A stretch of DNA of 64,000 nucleotides from Sphingopyxis sp. CCNWLW2 (GCF_037095755.1 NZ_JBAWKJ010000001.1:372001-436000); one strand, 5' to 3'; positions 17,138 through 26,952 are shown, counted from the stretch's first letter. A program made the numbers and translations. The notes: generated by a model from the sequence alone, not told the origin.

Positions 17138-19201
17138 ATGAATTTGACAAGTGAGGCTTTTGTGACACGCGCATGGCAAACCGTGCTGGCTTTGCTGGCG
17201 CTGTCGTTCATCACCATGAGCCCGGCGCAGGCGCAATCGACGCATATTCAGCCGAAACTGGTCGCCGAGTCGGCCGCCCCCGCCCCCGGCAGCAGCACGA
17301 CACTCGCGCTGACGATGGCACCCGAGCCGACCTGGCACGGCTATTGGGCGAATGGCGGCGACGCGGGTTTCGGCCTGTCGGTCGAATGGAACGCCCCCGA
17401 GGGCGTGACGATCGCGCCCTTCCGCTATCCGGTGCCCGACGCGCTGATCCTCTTCGGCATGATGAACCATGTCTACGAACACCCCTATGCGCTGCTCGCC
17501 GAGGTGCAGGTCGACAAAAGCATAGTACCCGGCACCGACCTGACATTGTCGGGCGTCGCGAACTGGCTCGCCTGTACCGACAAGGTGTGCGTCCCCGAAA
17601 AAGCGGTGATTTCGGTCACGCTGAAAGCGGGCGATGGCAAGATCGCGCCCGCCGAGCGTACCCGCTTCGACGGCTGGCGCGCGCTGCTGCCGCAGCCGCT
17701 CGACCGCCACGGCAGATGGGAGCGGAAAGGCGACATGGTGCGCTTTGCCATCCCCCTCCCCGCCAGCACCGCGATCGACGCGCCGCACCTGTTCGTCGAG
17801 ACGCAGGATGTCGTCGACTATGCCGCGCCGCAACGCTTCAGCCGCAATGGCGATCACATCATCGTCGAAACGCGCGTGAAGGGCGAAAAGGCGGGGCCTG
17901 TTTCGGCGCTGCTCAAACTCGGCGGCGGGCGCGGGCTGTCGTTGACGCTCGAACCCGGCGCGGTTCCCGCCGCCGGCGAGGCCATCGCCGGGAAAGACGG
18001 CGGCATCGATATGGGGCTGTTCTGGACCGCGCTCGGCGGCGCGATCCTCGGCGGGCTGATCCTCAACCTGATGCCGTGCGTCTTTCCGATATTGAGCCTC
18101 AAGGCACTAAGCCTCGCGCGCTCGGGCGGCGATGCGCGGAGTGCGAAGGTCGAGGCGCTTGCCTACACCGCAGGTGCTATCGTCACCGCGCTGTTCCTCG
18201 GCGGCGCGCTGCTCGCGCTCCGCGCAGCGGGCGAGCAGGTTGGTTGGGCATTCCAACTGCAGCATCCGGTGAGCGTGCTCGCGCTGCTGATCCTTTCGCT
18301 GGCGATTACATTGAACCTGCTCGGCGCCTATGAGCTCCCATCCTTCGGCCGCGGACAGGCGCTGGTCGACAAGGGCGGTGCGGCGGGCGGCTTCTGGACC
18401 GGCGCGCTCGCCGCTTTCGTCGCGACGCCGTGCAGCGGCCCGCTGCTCGGCGCGGCGCTCGGCGCGACGCTGGTGCTGCCGGCGTGGGCGGCGCTGCCGA
18501 TCTTCGGCGGCCTGGGACTGGGCCTCGCCCTTCCCTTCCTCGCGATCGGCTTTGTGCCCGCGCTCAGGAACCGGCTGCCGAAGCCGGGACCGTGGATGGA
18601 TCGCTTCCGCAAATGGATGGCGCTGCCGATGGGGCTCACCACGCTCGCGCTGGCATGGCTGCTCTGGCGGCAACTCGGCGGCGGCGAGCAGCTCATTTGG
18701 CCGATCCTCGCGGTCGCCATGGCGCTTGTCCTGCTCACGCATTACGGCGCGATCCAGCGCGGCGACCGGCGGTCGTGGTTGCTCTACGCCTCGGGACTGC
18801 TCTTGCTTGTCAGCCTCGCGGGCACGGTGACCGAAGTCGCCGAAGCCGAACGCACCGCCAACGGCGCCGGATCGACCTTCTCCCCCGACGCACTCACCAA
18901 GGCGCGCGCCACCGGCAAGCCGGTGTTCGTCTATTTCACCGCCGACTGGTGCCTGTCGTGCAAGGCGAACGAAGCGGGGGCGATTAATCGCGAGGCGGTG
19001 CAGGAGGCGTTCGCCAAGGCGGGTGTCGTTACGCTGGTCGGCGACTGGACGAACGGCGACCCGGTGATCACGCGGACGCTCGCCGAGCATGGCCGCAACA
19101 GCGTGCCGCTTTACCTCTGGTACGCGCCGGGCGCAGCGAAGCCCGAAATCCTGCCGCAGATTCTGACGCCCGGCCTACTCAGCGACAAGGCGAAGTCCTG
19201 A
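17138..19201 (+). CDS. DsbD/ScsB-like thiol:disulfide interchange protein
   Basis: The protein has three parts. An exported N-terminal beta domain (to about residue 285) contains WLACTDKVCVPE, with the Cys pair of DsbD-alpha-like domains. The middle region is a membrane domain of about eight helices, including LNLMPCVFPILSLK and FVATPCSGPLLG with the two redox cysteines. The C-terminal thioredoxin-like domain carries YFTADWCLSCKANE. The protein would pass electrons from cytosolic thioredoxin across the inner membrane to periplasmic partners. The start is uncertain: ATG 17138 (CAGG nearby) or GTG 17162 with a better GAGG five bases upstream; both keep the signal peptide ending PAQAQ. The tlyA ATG overlaps its stop by one base. 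Confidence 0.9.
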   Translation: MNLTSEAFVTRAWQTVLALLALSFITMSPAQAQSTHIQPKLVAESAAPAPGSSTTLALTMAPEPTWHGYWANGGDAGFGLSVEWNAPEGVTIAPFRYPVPDALILFGMMNHVYEHPYALLAEVQVDKSIVPGTDLTLSGVANWLACTDKVCVPEKAVISVTLKAGDGKIAPAERTRFDGWRALLPQPLDRHGRWERKGDMVRFAIPLPASTAIDAPHLFVETQDVVDYAAPQRFSRNGDHIIVETRVKGEKAGPVSALLKLGGGRGLSLTLEPGAVPAAGEAIAGKDGGIDMGLFWTALGGAILGGLILNLMPCVFPILSLKALSLARSGGDARSAKVEALAYTAGAIVTALFLGGALLALRAAGEQVGWAFQLQHPVSVLALLILSLAITLNLLGAYELPSFGRGQALVDKGGAAGGFWTGALAAFVATPCSGPLLGAALGATLVLPAWAALPIFGGLGLGLALPFLAIGFVPALRNRLPKPGPWMDRFRKWMALPMGLTTLALAWLLWRQLGGGEQLIWPILAVAMALVLLTHYGAIQRGDRRSWLLYASGLLLLVSLAGTVTEVAEAERTANGAGSTFSPDALTKARATGKPVFVYFTADWCLSCKANEAGAINREAVQEAFAKAGVVTLVGDWTNGDPVITRTLAEHGRNSVPLYLWYAPGAAKPEILPQILTPGLLSDKAKS

Positions 19202-19941
19202 TGGCGAAGCAGCGCGCCGACCAGCTGCTCGTCGACCGCGGCCTGGCCGAAAGCCGGACGCGCGCGCAGGCGCTGATCCTTGCGGGGCTCGCCTTTGTCG
19301 GCGACCGCAAGATCGACAAGGCGGGGCAGCAGGTCGCCGAGGATGCAGAGATCAGCGTCAAGGGCCGCGACCATCCATGGGTGTCGCGCGGCGGGATCAA
19401 GCTCGACCATGCGCTGACCCATCTTGACTGGGACGTGGCCGGCGCGGTCGCGATCGACGTCGGATCATCGACGGGCGGTTTTACCGACGTGCTGCTCAGC
19501 CGCGGCACGGCGCGCGTCTATGCGGTGGATTCGGGCACCAACCAGCTCGCGTGGAAGCTGCGGCAGGACGAACGCGTCATCGTCCATGAACAGACGAGCG
19601 CGCGCATCCTGACACCCGCGCACATCCCCGAACCGATCGACTTGATCGTCTGCGACGCGAGCTTTATCGCCCTGTCGAAGGTGCTTCCCGTGCCGATGTC
19701 CTTCGCCAAGCCCGGCGCGCGGATGGTCGCGCTGATCAAGCCGCAGTTCGAAGCTGAACGGCACGAGGTCGGCAAGAAGGGCGTCGTTCGCGACGCCGCG
19801 GTGCACGCGCGCGTTTGCGCCGAAGTGCAGGGCTGGCTGACCGGCGAAGGCTGGCACGTCGTCGACCTCGTCGAAAGCCCGATCACTGGCCCCGAAGGAA
19901 ATGTGGAATTTCTGATCGCTGCGGTGAAGCGAGCCGCTTGA
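19201..19941 (+). CDS. tlyA: TlyA-family RNA 2'-O-methyltransferase
   Basis: The 246-residue protein has an N-terminal S4 RNA-binding domain (RADQLLVDRGLAESRTRAQALILAG region) and a C-terminal FtsJ/RrmJ-like methyltransferase domain with the SAM motif DVGSSTGGFTDVLLS, VYAVDSGTNQLAWKLR, and KPQFE. TlyA methylates 2'-hydroxyls of 16S and/or 23S rRNA; loss gives capreomycin resistance in mycobacteria. The older name hemolysin A is a family label only. It is translationally coupled to the DsbD-like gene by a one-base TGATG overlap, a pairing with no obvious shared function. Confidence 0.92.
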   Translation: MAKQRADQLLVDRGLAESRTRAQALILAGLAFVGDRKIDKAGQQVAEDAEISVKGRDHPWVSRGGIKLDHALTHLDWDVAGAVAIDVGSSTGGFTDVLLSRGTARVYAVDSGTNQLAWKLRQDERVIVHEQTSARILTPAHIPEPIDLIVCDASFIALSKVLPVPMSFAKPGARMVALIKPQFEAERHEVGKKGVVRDAAVHARVCAEVQGWLTGEGWHVVDLVESPITGPEGNVEFLIAAVKRAA

Positions 19942-20001
19942 CGCTGCGCCGCACAATCGCGACACCATGCAACGGATTCGCGTGTGGGGGATAATGCGGA
20001 G

Positions 20002-20553
20002 ATGACCGAAATCGCAACGCCGGGGCAGCTTCGCATGTCTTATCTGCGCTGGGCGCTCGTCACGGTTCCGGCGATCGTGCTCGCGGGGAGCCTGTCGGGC
20101 CTCTTGTCGAACAGCGGTTACGGCAATCGCTGGTTCGCGTCGCTCGACCTGCCGCCGATCACCCCGCCGGGCTGGGTGTTCGCCACCGTGTGGCCGCTCC
20201 TCTACATCTGCCTCGGCCTCTCGCTCGCGATGATCCTCCACGCACGTGGCGCGAAGGGGCGCGGCTTTGCGCTGCTGCTCTTCTTCGTCCAGCTCATCGC
20301 CAATTTCGCCTGGTCGCCGCTGTTTTTCGGACAGCATCAGGTGACGACCGCGCTCTATGTGATCATCTTCATCCTGATGGTGACGGTCGCCACCGCCTTC
20401 GCCTTTGCACCGATCCGCAAGGCCGCGGCGTGGCTGCTCGTCCCCTATATGATCTGGCTCAGCTTTGCCGCGATCCTCAATTTCCAGATCGATCAGCGCA
20501 ATCCCGATGCCGAAACCCTTGTCCCCGCCGCCGCGAGCACCCAGATAGGGTGA
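20002..20553 (+). CDS. tspO: TspO/MBR family membrane protein
   Basis: Five membrane helices are visible, with the family residues LPPITPPGWVFATVWPLLY (helix 1-2 loop), LLFFVQLIANFAWSPLFF and VPYMIWLSFAAILNFQI. TspO proteins bind or transport porphyrin intermediates and have been linked to stress and tetrapyrrole control; here the gene is not beside tetrapyrrole genes. The start is uncertain. ATG 20002 follows GGAG with no spacer, GTG 19984 is possible, and ATG 20035 sits directly at the first helix. Length about 183 residues, slightly longer than the 160-residue family norm because of the N-terminal tail. Confidence 0.9.
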   Translation: MTEIATPGQLRMSYLRWALVTVPAIVLAGSLSGLLSNSGYGNRWFASLDLPPITPPGWVFATVWPLLYICLGLSLAMILHARGAKGRGFALLLFFVQLIANFAWSPLFFGQHQVTTALYVIIFILMVTVATAFAFAPIRKAAAWLLVPYMIWLSFAAILNFQIDQRNPDAETLVPAAASTQIG

Positions 20554-20589
20554 CGGCAAGGGGATAGCCCCGACGAAGGAATATGAGAC

Positions 20590-20937
20590 ATGCAGAGCGA
20601 AAACCGCTTTTTTGACGACCTCGCCAAGATGGTGAACGGCATCGCCGGAACTGTTGCCGGCGCCGGCCGCGAAGCCGAGTCCGCGATGCGCGACCGTGCC
20701 AAGGAATGGGTCGGCCGCATGGATTTCGTCAGCCGCGAGGAATTCGAGGCGGTGAAGAAAATGGCCGCCACCGCGCGCGCCGAAGCCGAAGCGCTGAAGG
20801 CGCGGCTCGACAAGCTCGAGGGCGTGGCGAAGCCCGCGACGGCACCGAAGGCTGCGGCAAAGCCTGCTGCTGCGAAGCCGGCGGCGAAACCCGCAGCCAA
20901 GCCTGCGGCAAAGCCGAAAGCCGCCCCGAAAAAATAA
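20590..20937 (+). CDS. ubiK: UbiK-like ubiquinone accessory factor (BMFP domain)
   Basis: The first 75 residues fit the BMFP/UbiK (YqiC) family: an amphipathic helix with FFDDLAKMVNGIAGT, then RMDFVSREEFEAVKKMA and a coiled coil LKARLDKLEG. UbiK assists ubiquinone synthesis with UbiJ and can fuse membranes in vitro. The remaining 35-40 residues are a low-complexity Ala-Pro-Lys tail (repeats of AAKPAAKP) typical of alphaproteobacterial versions and similar to histone-H1-like or PHB-granule proteins. The ATG at 20590 is well placed after the tspO stop, so the two may share a transcript. A palindromic repeat follows the stop. Confidence 0.85.
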   Translation: MQSENRFFDDLAKMVNGIAGTVAGAGREAESAMRDRAKEWVGRMDFVSREEFEAVKKMAATARAEAEALKARLDKLEGVAKPATAPKAAAKPAAAKPAAKPAAKPAAKPKAAPKK

Positions 20938-20938
20938 T

Positions 20939-21016
20939 CGTCATCCCGGCGCAGGCCGGGATCTCCACGGTGCGTTCGGACGCGAAGGCGAGACCCCGGC
21001 CTACGCCGGGGAGACG
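20939..21016. repeat. REP-like paired palindromes
   Basis: Two imperfect inverted copies face each other: 20939-20965 (core CCCGGCGCAGGCCGGG) and 20990-21016 (core CCCCGGCCTACGCCGGGG). Each is itself a hairpin and the two pair with about four mismatches. The element fills the gap between ubiK and the YbjN gene and may also act as a transcript end or processing site. Confidence 0.75.
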
Positions 21017-21074
21017 ATTTGTGGTGAGGGTTACAGACTCGCCACTCTTTCCGTTTCCCGCTAAAGGCGCGCGC

Positions 21075-21581
21075 ATGAGTGACGATATTTACGACGACGA
21101 AGACGGCCAGGACGCGGCCCCGATGGAGATGCTGGCATCCTATTTCGCCGCACACGACTGGCCGCACGAGATGGTGGGCGAGGACGAGATCGTCGCGACC
21201 GCGCAGGGAAGCTGGACGACCTATGAGCTGCGCGCAGTGTGGCGCGCCGACGACGGCGTCATCCAGCTCCTCGCCTTTCCCGACATCCGCGTCGTCGAAG
21301 ACAAGCGCGCCGCCGCGCATGAGGCGCTCGCGCTGATCAACGAACAGCTCTGGCTCGGCCATTTCGAGCTGTGGTCGAACAGCGGCACGATTCTGTTCCG
21401 CCACGGCATGCTGCTCGGCGCCGACGCGTCGCTGCCGCTCGACCTCACCGAGACGCTGATCGAAAGCGCGATCGACGAATGCGAGCGCTTTTACCCGGTG
21501 TTCCAGTTCGTGCTGTGGGGCGGCAAATCGCCCGCCGAAGCGCTCGCCGCGTCGCTGATCGAAACGCGCGGCGAAGCCTAA
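21075..21581 (+). CDS. YbjN domain-containing protein
   Basis: The 168-residue acidic protein begins MSDDIYDDEDGQD and has the YbjN fold pattern: an N-terminal SYFAAHDWPHEMVGEDEIVA segment, a strand pair around TTYELRAVWRADDGVIQLL, then LALINEQLWLGHFELW and CERFYPVFQFVLWGGKSPAEAL at the C-terminus. YbjN proteins resemble type III secretion chaperones and in enterobacteria influence motility and stress tolerance, but their biochemical role is unknown. The start at 21075 is the family start; the frame upstream passes through the palindromic repeat and is not coding. It converges with the beta-helix gene, overlapping it by 4 bp. Confidence 0.85.
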   Translation: MSDDIYDDEDGQDAAPMEMLASYFAAHDWPHEMVGEDEIVATAQGSWTTYELRAVWRADDGVIQLLAFPDIRVVEDKRAAAHEALALINEQLWLGHFELWSNSGTILFRHGMLLGADASLPLDLTETLIESAIDECERFYPVFQFVLWGGKSPAEALAASLIETRGEA

Positions 21582-22537
21582 CCCGATATTTTTTCGAAGC
21601 GGGTCAGCCCCGGCCCGAGTTCGTTCGGCCCGATCGCCAGCGCCTCGCCGCTCCAGTCGGCGACGAAGAGCGTCTTGCGGCCGGTGCCTTGCGGAACGCT
21701 CGCACGATTGCCTTCGATGACCAGCCCGCGCGACGGATTGTCGCGCGCCTCGGCCGCGATCGCGATCAGCGCCCCGTAATTTTCCTTGTCGCGTCCCTGG
21801 ATCATCAGGTTGTTTGCGATCCGCCCGGTCGATCCCGCAGGCAGGTCGATCAGGTAATTGGTCGCGGTGCCCTGCGTATCGTCGAAGCTGTTGTCGCGGA
21901 TTTCGACGCGCGGCGAGCGGGTCTTGAGATAATGGCCGCCGCTGCCCTTCTCGAAGCGCGTGCGCGTGACGACGACGCGGCCGTAGACGCCGGTGTAGAC
22001 GCTGTGCGCGCAGCTGAGGCCGCGGTCGCAGCGGCCGAGGCGCGAGAAGGTCGAACGGTCGATCGTCAGCGTCGCCGCCGGATCGTCAGCGGTGAGGATG
22101 CCTTCCTCGCTGCCCCGGAACAGGCTGTTCACGACGTCGAGATTACTTCGTTCGAGGCGGATGCCCGCGCCATTGCCGTCGGGGACGCGCATATTCTGGA
22201 ACACGATCCCGTCGACGCGCGCCCGGGCGCCGCGCAGCACCAGCGCCGCCTTGCCCTCGCACGTCACGCCGTCGAAGATCGCCCGGCCGGGTTCGACCGC
22301 GACGAAAGCGATACGGCCCGCGGTCTGCACCGCGCAGTCGCGATGATAGCCCGCGGCGACGCGGATCGTGCCCTCGCCCTCGCCGATCGCATCGACGGCG
22401 TCCTGCAGCCGTCCGAAACTGCGGCCATCGACGCTGTAGGGTGCGACGCCCGACTGCGCGGGCAGCGGCACCGGCGCGAGGAGCAGCGGGAGGGCGAAGA
22501 GCGGCAGCAACGGCCGACGGAAAATTGCCTTGAACAT
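21578..22537 (-). CDS. Exported right-handed beta-helix repeat protein
   Basis: After a signal peptide ending LPAQ (about residue 28) the 319-residue protein consists of parallel-beta-helix turns, seen as repeated short strands with N and D stacks (FDGVTCEGKAALVLRG, GIRLERSNLDVVNSLFRG, VVVTRTRFEKG, VEIRDNSFDD, GLVIEGNRAS). Such proteins include pectate-lyase-like polysaccharide binders and carbohydrate-processing enzymes, in the periplasm or outside the cell. No lyase active site can be identified, so I give no enzyme activity. It overlaps the YbjN stop by 4 bp on the opposite strand. Confidence 0.82.
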   Translation of the reverse strand: MFKAIFRRPLLPLFALPLLLAPVPLPAQSGVAPYSVDGRSFGRLQDAVDAIGEGEGTIRVAAGYHRDCAVQTAGRIAFVAVEPGRAIFDGVTCEGKAALVLRGARARVDGIVFQNMRVPDGNGAGIRLERSNLDVVNSLFRGSEEGILTADDPAATLTIDRSTFSRLGRCDRGLSCAHSVYTGVYGRVVVTRTRFEKGSGGHYLKTRSPRVEIRDNSFDDTQGTATNYLIDLPAGSTGRIANNLMIQGRDKENYGALIAIAAEARDNPSRGLVIEGNRASVPQGTGRKTLFVADWSGEALAIGPNELGPGLTRFEKISG

Positions 22538-22635
22538 GCGGCGCCCATAGCGGCTTTCGCGGGCCCAGTCGTTGGCGAAGCTGGTTAATCGGGAAGCCGT
22601 CCCCTTTTTGGACAGGCCGGAATACAGCAGTTAAT

Positions 22636-22713
22636 CGTCGCCCCCGCGAAGGCGGGGGCCGCTGGCAACCTCGCCTGCGGCCGACTGCGGCCCCCGCCTT
22701 CGCGGGGGCGACG
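22636..22713. repeat. Perfect 27 bp inverted repeat downstream of metH
   Basis: Left arm 22636-22662 and right arm 22687-22713 are perfect reverse complements (core GCCCCCGCGAAGGCGGGGGC), and each arm is also a small hairpin. The right arm ends four bases from the metH stop on the minus strand, so it probably ends or protects the metH transcript. The same core sequence is a common intergenic palindrome in sphingomonads (established knowledge, not tested here). Confidence 0.85.
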
Positions 22714-22717
22714 GGTC

Positions 22718-25336
22718 TCAGTCCAAATTTGGCCGCAGCCAGCGCGTCGCGGTTTCGATGTCGACGCCGCGCCGCTGCGCATAGTCTTCGAGCTGGTCAC
22801 TCCCGATCCGTGCGACGCCGAAATACTGGCTTTCGGGATGCCCGAAATAGAAGCCGCTGACCGCCGCCGTCGGCAGCATCGCAAAGCTTTCGGTCAGCAC
22901 GAGCCCGGCATTGTCGCCCGCCTGAAGCAGATCGAACAGGATCGGCTTCAGGCTGTGGTCGGGGCATGCCGGATAGCCGGGCGCCGGACGGATACCGCGA
23001 TATTCTTCCTTGATCAGCGCCTCGTTGGTCAGCTGCTCGCCGGGCGCATAACCCCATAGCTCGGTACGCACATGCTGATGCAGCCGCTCGGCGAAAGCCT
23101 CGGCGAAGCGGTCGGCGAGCGCCTTCAGCAGGATATCCGAATAATCGTCCTTGTCGGCGCGGAAACGCTCCGAATGCGGCTCGATGCCGTGGATGCCGAC
23201 CGCGAAGCCGCCCATCCAGTCGCCCGCCGGATCGATGAAATCGGCGAGGCACATATTGGCGCGGTCGCGGCTCTTCTTGATCTGCTGGCGCAGGAAGGGG
23301 AGCGTCACATGACGCTCCTCCTCGGCGAGGTGGATGGTGACGCTGTCGCCGTCGCGCGCGCACGGCCAGAAGGCGCAGACGCCGCGTGCAGTCAGCCATT
23401 TTTCGGCGATCAGTCTGTCGAGCATCGCGTCGGCATCGGCCTTGAGCGCCTGCGCCGTCTCGCCGACCACATCGTCTTCAAGGATCGACGGGTATGTGCC
23501 GTGCAGCTCCCACGCGCGGAAAAAGGGCGTCCAGTCGATGCATTCGCGCAAATCGTCGAGTGACCAGTCGTCAAAGCGGTGCAGCCCGGGTTGCAGCGGC
23601 GGCGCCGGCTTGTCGCTGAGATAGGCGTCGTAATAATTGGCGCGCGCCTCTTCGAGGGTGTGCAGCACGCTCTGTCCCTTGCCCGCGCGCACGTCGCGGA
23701 CATGGGCATAATCATCCTTATAGCCCTGCACATAGGCTTCGCGCCCGGTGTCGCTGACCAGCGAGGTCGCAACACCGACCGCGCGGCTCGCGTCCAGGAC
23801 ATGGAGCACCGGTCCCTGATAGGCTGGATCGATGCGCAGCGCGGTATGGACCTTCGACGTCGTCGCGCCGCCGATCAACAGCGGCATCGTCATCCCCGCG
23901 CGCTGCATCTCCTCAGCCACCGTCACCATCTCGTCGAGCGAGGGGGTGATCAGGCCCGAAAGGCCGATCATGTCGGCGTCATTCTCGTTCGCCGCCTCGA
24001 GGATTTTCGACCAGGGCACCATCACGCCGAGGTCGACGATCTCGAACCCGTTGCACTGAAGCACCACGCCGACGATATTCTTGCCGATGTCGTGGACGTC
24101 GCCCTTCACGGTCGCCATCACGACCTTGCCCTTGCCCTTCGCGCCCGGCTCCTTCGATGCCTCGATGAAGGGCAGCAGGTGCGCGACCGCCTTCTTCATC
24201 ACGCGCGCCGATTTCACCACCTGCGGCAGGAACATCTTGCCCGACCCGAACAGGTCGCCGACGACGTTCATGCCGTCCATCAGCGGCCCTTCGATCACCT
24301 CGATCGGGCGCGGCATCAGCAGGCGCATTTCCTCGGTATCGTCGACGACATAGGCGTCGATGCCCTTGACCAGCGCATGTTCGAGCCGCTTCGCGACTTC
24401 CCAGCCGCGCCATTCCTCGGCGGCCTTTTCCTGTGCGGGGTTGCTACCCTTGTAACGCTCGGCGAGCGCGATCAGCCGTTCGGTCGGGCTTTCGGCCTCG
24501 CCCTCGACCTTGCGGTTGAGCACGACGTCCTCGACCGCCTGGCGCAGTTCGGGGTCGATCGTGTCGTAAACGTCGAGCTGGCCCGCGTTGACGATCGCCA
24601 TGTCGAGCCCGGCGGGGATCGCATAATAGAGGAAGACGCTGTGCATCGCGCGGCGCACGACCTCATTGCCGCGAAAGCCGAAGGACAGGTTCGAGAGGCC
24701 GCCCGAGAAATGGACGTGCGGGCAGCGGACACGGATTTCCTTCACCGCCTCGATGAAGTCGACCGCATAATTGTCATGCTCTTCCAGCCCGGTCGCGACC
24801 GCGAACACATTGGGGTCGAAGATGATATCCTCGGGCGGAAAGCCAATCGTCATCAGCAATTTATAGGCGCGTTCGCAAATCTCGATCTTGCGCTCCTTCG
24901 TGTCGGCCTGCCCGACCTCGTCGAACGCCATCACGACGACCGCGGCGCCATAGGCCATGCATTTGCGCGCATGGCTCAGGAATTGCTCCTCGCCCTCCTT
25001 CATGCTGATCGAATTGACGATCGGCTTTCCGGGCACGCATTTCAGCCCCGCCTCGATGACGCTCCATTTCGAGCTGTCGATCATCACTGGTATGCGCGCG
25101 ATGTCGGGTTCGGCGGCGATGAGTTTCAAAAAGGTCGTCATCGCATATTCGGCGTCGAGCAGGCCTTCGTCCATGTTGACGTCGATGACCTGCGCGCCAT
25201 TTTCGACCTGCTGGCGCGCGACCTCGACCGCCGCGGTATAATCGTCGGCGAGGATCAGCTTCTTGAACGCCGCCGATCCGGTAACGTTGGTGCGCTCGCC
25301 GATATTGACGAAGCTGGAAGAGGCGGCGGTGGTCAT
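22718..25336 (-). CDS. metH: Cobalamin-dependent methionine synthase, pterin/B12/activation modules
   Basis: This 872-residue protein is the C-terminal three modules of MetH. The first is the folate-binding barrel ([13 protein letters not shown] at the start, [12 protein letters not shown]). The second is the B12-binding cap and Rossmann domain with [10 protein letters not shown], whose His is the lower cobalt ligand. The third is the SAM-dependent activation domain ending with a GYPACPDH motif and [13 protein letters not shown]. It moves the methyl group from methyl-tetrahydrofolate through cobalamin. The homocysteine module is on a separate gene (25888-26952). The start at 25336 matches the domain start; the longer frame into the GNAT gene is rejected. 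Confidence 0.97.
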   Translation of the reverse strand: MTTAASSSFVNIGERTNVTGSAAFKKLILADDYTAAVEVARQQVENGAQVIDVNMDEGLLDAEYAMTTFLKLIAAEPDIARIPVMIDSSKWSVIEAGLKCVPGKPIVNSISMKEGEEQFLSHARKCMAYGAAVVVMAFDEVGQADTKERKIEICERAYKLLMTIGFPPEDIIFDPNVFAVATGLEEHDNYAVDFIEAVKEIRVRCPHVHFSGGLSNLSFGFRGNEVVRRAMHSVFLYYAIPAGLDMAIVNAGQLDVYDTIDPELRQAVEDVVLNRKVEGEAESPTERLIALAERYKGSNPAQEKAAEEWRGWEVAKRLEHALVKGIDAYVVDDTEEMRLLMPRPIEVIEGPLMDGMNVVGDLFGSGKMFLPQVVKSARVMKKAVAHLLPFIEASKEPGAKGKGKVVMATVKGDVHDIGKNIVGVVLQCNGFEIVDLGVMVPWSKILEAANENDADMIGLSGLITPSLDEMVTVAEEMQRAGMTMPLLIGGATTSKVHTALRIDPAYQGPVLHVLDASRAVGVATSLVSDTGREAYVQGYKDDYAHVRDVRAGKGQSVLHTLEEARANYYDAYLSDKPAPPLQPGLHRFDDWSLDDLRECIDWTPFFRAWELHGTYPSILEDDVVGETAQALKADADAMLDRLIAEKWLTARGVCAFWPCARDGDSVTIHLAEEERHVTLPFLRQQIKKSRDRANMCLADFIDPAGDWMGGFAVGIHGIEPHSERFRADKDDYSDILLKALADRFAEAFAERLHQHVRTELWGYAPGEQLTNEALIKEEYRGIRPAPGYPACPDHSLKPILFDLLQAGDNAGLVLTESFAMLPTAAVSGFYFGHPESQYFGVARIGSDQLEDYAQRRGVDIETATRWLRPNLD

Positions 25337-25358
25337 CGGATAATCCTGAAACTGAGTA

Positions 25359-25883
25359 TTAGGCAGCGAGCGGGCGGGCGAGGACGAGATCGTCGTAAAG
25401 CTTGCCGCCGACATTGAACTGGCGCGTGCTGAGGTCAGCGAACCCCTGTTTGCGATAGAAAGCGAGCGCGCGCTGGTTTCCGGCATAGACGCCAAGAAGC
25501 AGACGGCGATGGCCGCGCGCGGCCTCCAGCGCCTGTTTCATTAACGCCGCGCCGAGCCCCGAGCCGTGGAACCGCGACAGCGAATAGATGCGCTTCAACT
25601 CGATATCGCCCTCAAGTGCGGCGGCGAGATCGGGCTTGCCGACCAACGCGAACCCGATCGGCGCGCCGCCGGGCTGCGCCTCGGCGATCCATGCCCGACC
25701 CCCGTCTGCGAGATAGGCCAGATAGGCCGCTTCACTATGCTGTGCAGCGCAGTGGCCGACGATCGCATCGCCGTCGAGGATGCCCGCGAAGGTTTCAAGA
25801 AAGGTCGCGGCGCCGATCAGCGCGAGCGCCGATGCGTCATCCGCTCCGGCTTCGCGGACCGTCCATGTCGGATTGTCGGTCAT
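25359..25883 (-). CDS. GNAT-family N-acetyltransferase
   Basis: The 174-residue protein has GNAT motif A in [22 protein letters not shown] (the GSGLG turn replacing RGxGxG) and motif B in [21 protein letters not shown], the usual acetyl-CoA-binding core. The substrate is unknown. It lies between the two halves of the split methionine synthase, 4 bp from the upstream module and 22 bp from the downstream one, all on the minus strand. It is therefore probably part of the met operon, though GNAT genes are also common hitchhikers. The start at 25883 is the first ATG before the domain. Confidence 0.85.
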   Translation of the reverse strand: MTDNPTWTVREAGADDASALALIGAATFLETFAGILDGDAIVGHCAAQHSEAAYLAYLADGGRAWIAEAQPGGAPIGFALVGKPDLAAALEGDIELKRIYSLSRFHGSGLGAALMKQALEAARGHRRLLLGVYAGNQRALAFYRKQGFADLSTRQFNVGGKLYDDLVLARPLAA

Positions 25884-25887
25884 CGGT

Positions 25888-26952
25888 TCAGGCCGCCATA
25901 GTGAAGGGCTCGAGCCCCGCGAGCCGCGTGCGCACCGGTACTTCGGGAATCGCACGCGGAGCGAGCCCCTCGATCGCCTTCGCCATCGCCGCAATATGCG
26001 CTGGCGTCGAACCGCAGCAGCCGCCGAGGATATTGACCTGCCCATGCTCGGCCCATTCGCGCACGAGTCCCGCGGTCGTGTCGGGCATCTCGTCATATTC
26101 GCCCAGCTCGTTGGGCAGGCCCGCGTTCGGATAGACCATCACCAGCGCGTCGGCGATGTCGGAGAGCACGCGGACATGCGGGCGCAGCTGCGACGCACCG
26201 AACGAGCAGTTGAGCCCGATCGTCAGCGGCTTCGCGTGGCGTACCGCGTACCAGAAGGCCTCGACCGTGTGCCCCGACAGGTTGCGGCCGCTGAGGTCGG
26301 TGAGCGTCATCGAGATCATCAGCGGCAGTTCGCGCCCGACCTTCGCTTCGGCCTCGAGCGTCGCGGCGATCCCCGCCTTGGCGTTGAGCGTGTCGAAGAT
26401 CGTCTCGATCAGGATGAAGTCGGCACCGCCTTCGGCCAAGGCCACGACCTGATCGAGATAGACATTCTTGAGCTCGTCGAAGTCGATCTCGCGATAGCCG
26501 GGATTGTTGACGTCGGGCGACAGCGACAGCGTCTTGTTCGTCGGCCCGACCGCGCCCGCGATGAAGCGGCGGCGGCCATCCCGCTCCTGATAGCGATCGG
26601 CCGCTTCGCGCCCCAGTCGCGCACTTTCGTGGTTGATGTCGGCGACCAGATGCTCGGCGCCATAATCGGCCTGACTGATGGTGTTGGCGCTGAAGGTGTT
26701 GGTCGACACAATGTCCGACCCCGCCGCCAGATAGGCTTCGCCGATCGCGGTGACGACGTCAGGGCGCGTCAGCGCGAGGATGTCGTTGTTGCCCTTCTGA
26801 TCGTGCGACAGCCCGAGGTTGCCGGCATAGTCGGCCTCGACCAGCTTGCGGAGCTGGATCTGCGTTCCCCAGCCGCCGTCGGTCAGCAGGATGCGCTCCT
26901 TCGCCGCCGCCTGCAGGGCTTCGCGTGCGCTGCTCGTCAAATTGGCGGTCAT
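25888..26952 (-). CDS. metH: Methionine synthase homocysteine-binding module (separate gene)
   Basis: A 354-residue homocysteine S-methyltransferase domain, starting ERILLTDGGWGTQIQL and containing GSDIVSTNTFSAN. It has three zinc-ligand cysteines: one in GLNCSFGA and two in GGCCGSTP. This is module 1 of MetH encoded alone; with the 22718-25336 protein it reconstitutes the complete enzyme. It overlaps metF by 4 bp (ATGA) at its start, so the order is metF, this module, GNAT, then the large MetH module. The start at 26952 is supported by that overlap; the longer frame upstream lies within metF. Confidence 0.95.
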   Translation of the reverse strand: MTANLTSSAREALQAAAKERILLTDGGWGTQIQLRKLVEADYAGNLGLSHDQKGNNDILALTRPDVVTAIGEAYLAAGSDIVSTNTFSANTISQADYGAEHLVADINHESARLGREAADRYQERDGRRRFIAGAVGPTNKTLSLSPDVNNPGYREIDFDELKNVYLDQVVALAEGGADFILIETIFDTLNAKAGIAATLEAEAKVGRELPLMISMTLTDLSGRNLSGHTVEAFWYAVRHAKPLTIGLNCSFGASQLRPHVRVLSDIADALVMVYPNAGLPNELGEYDEMPDTTAGLVREWAEHGQVNILGGCCGSTPAHIAAMAKAIEGLAPRAIPEVPVRTRLAGLEPFTMAA

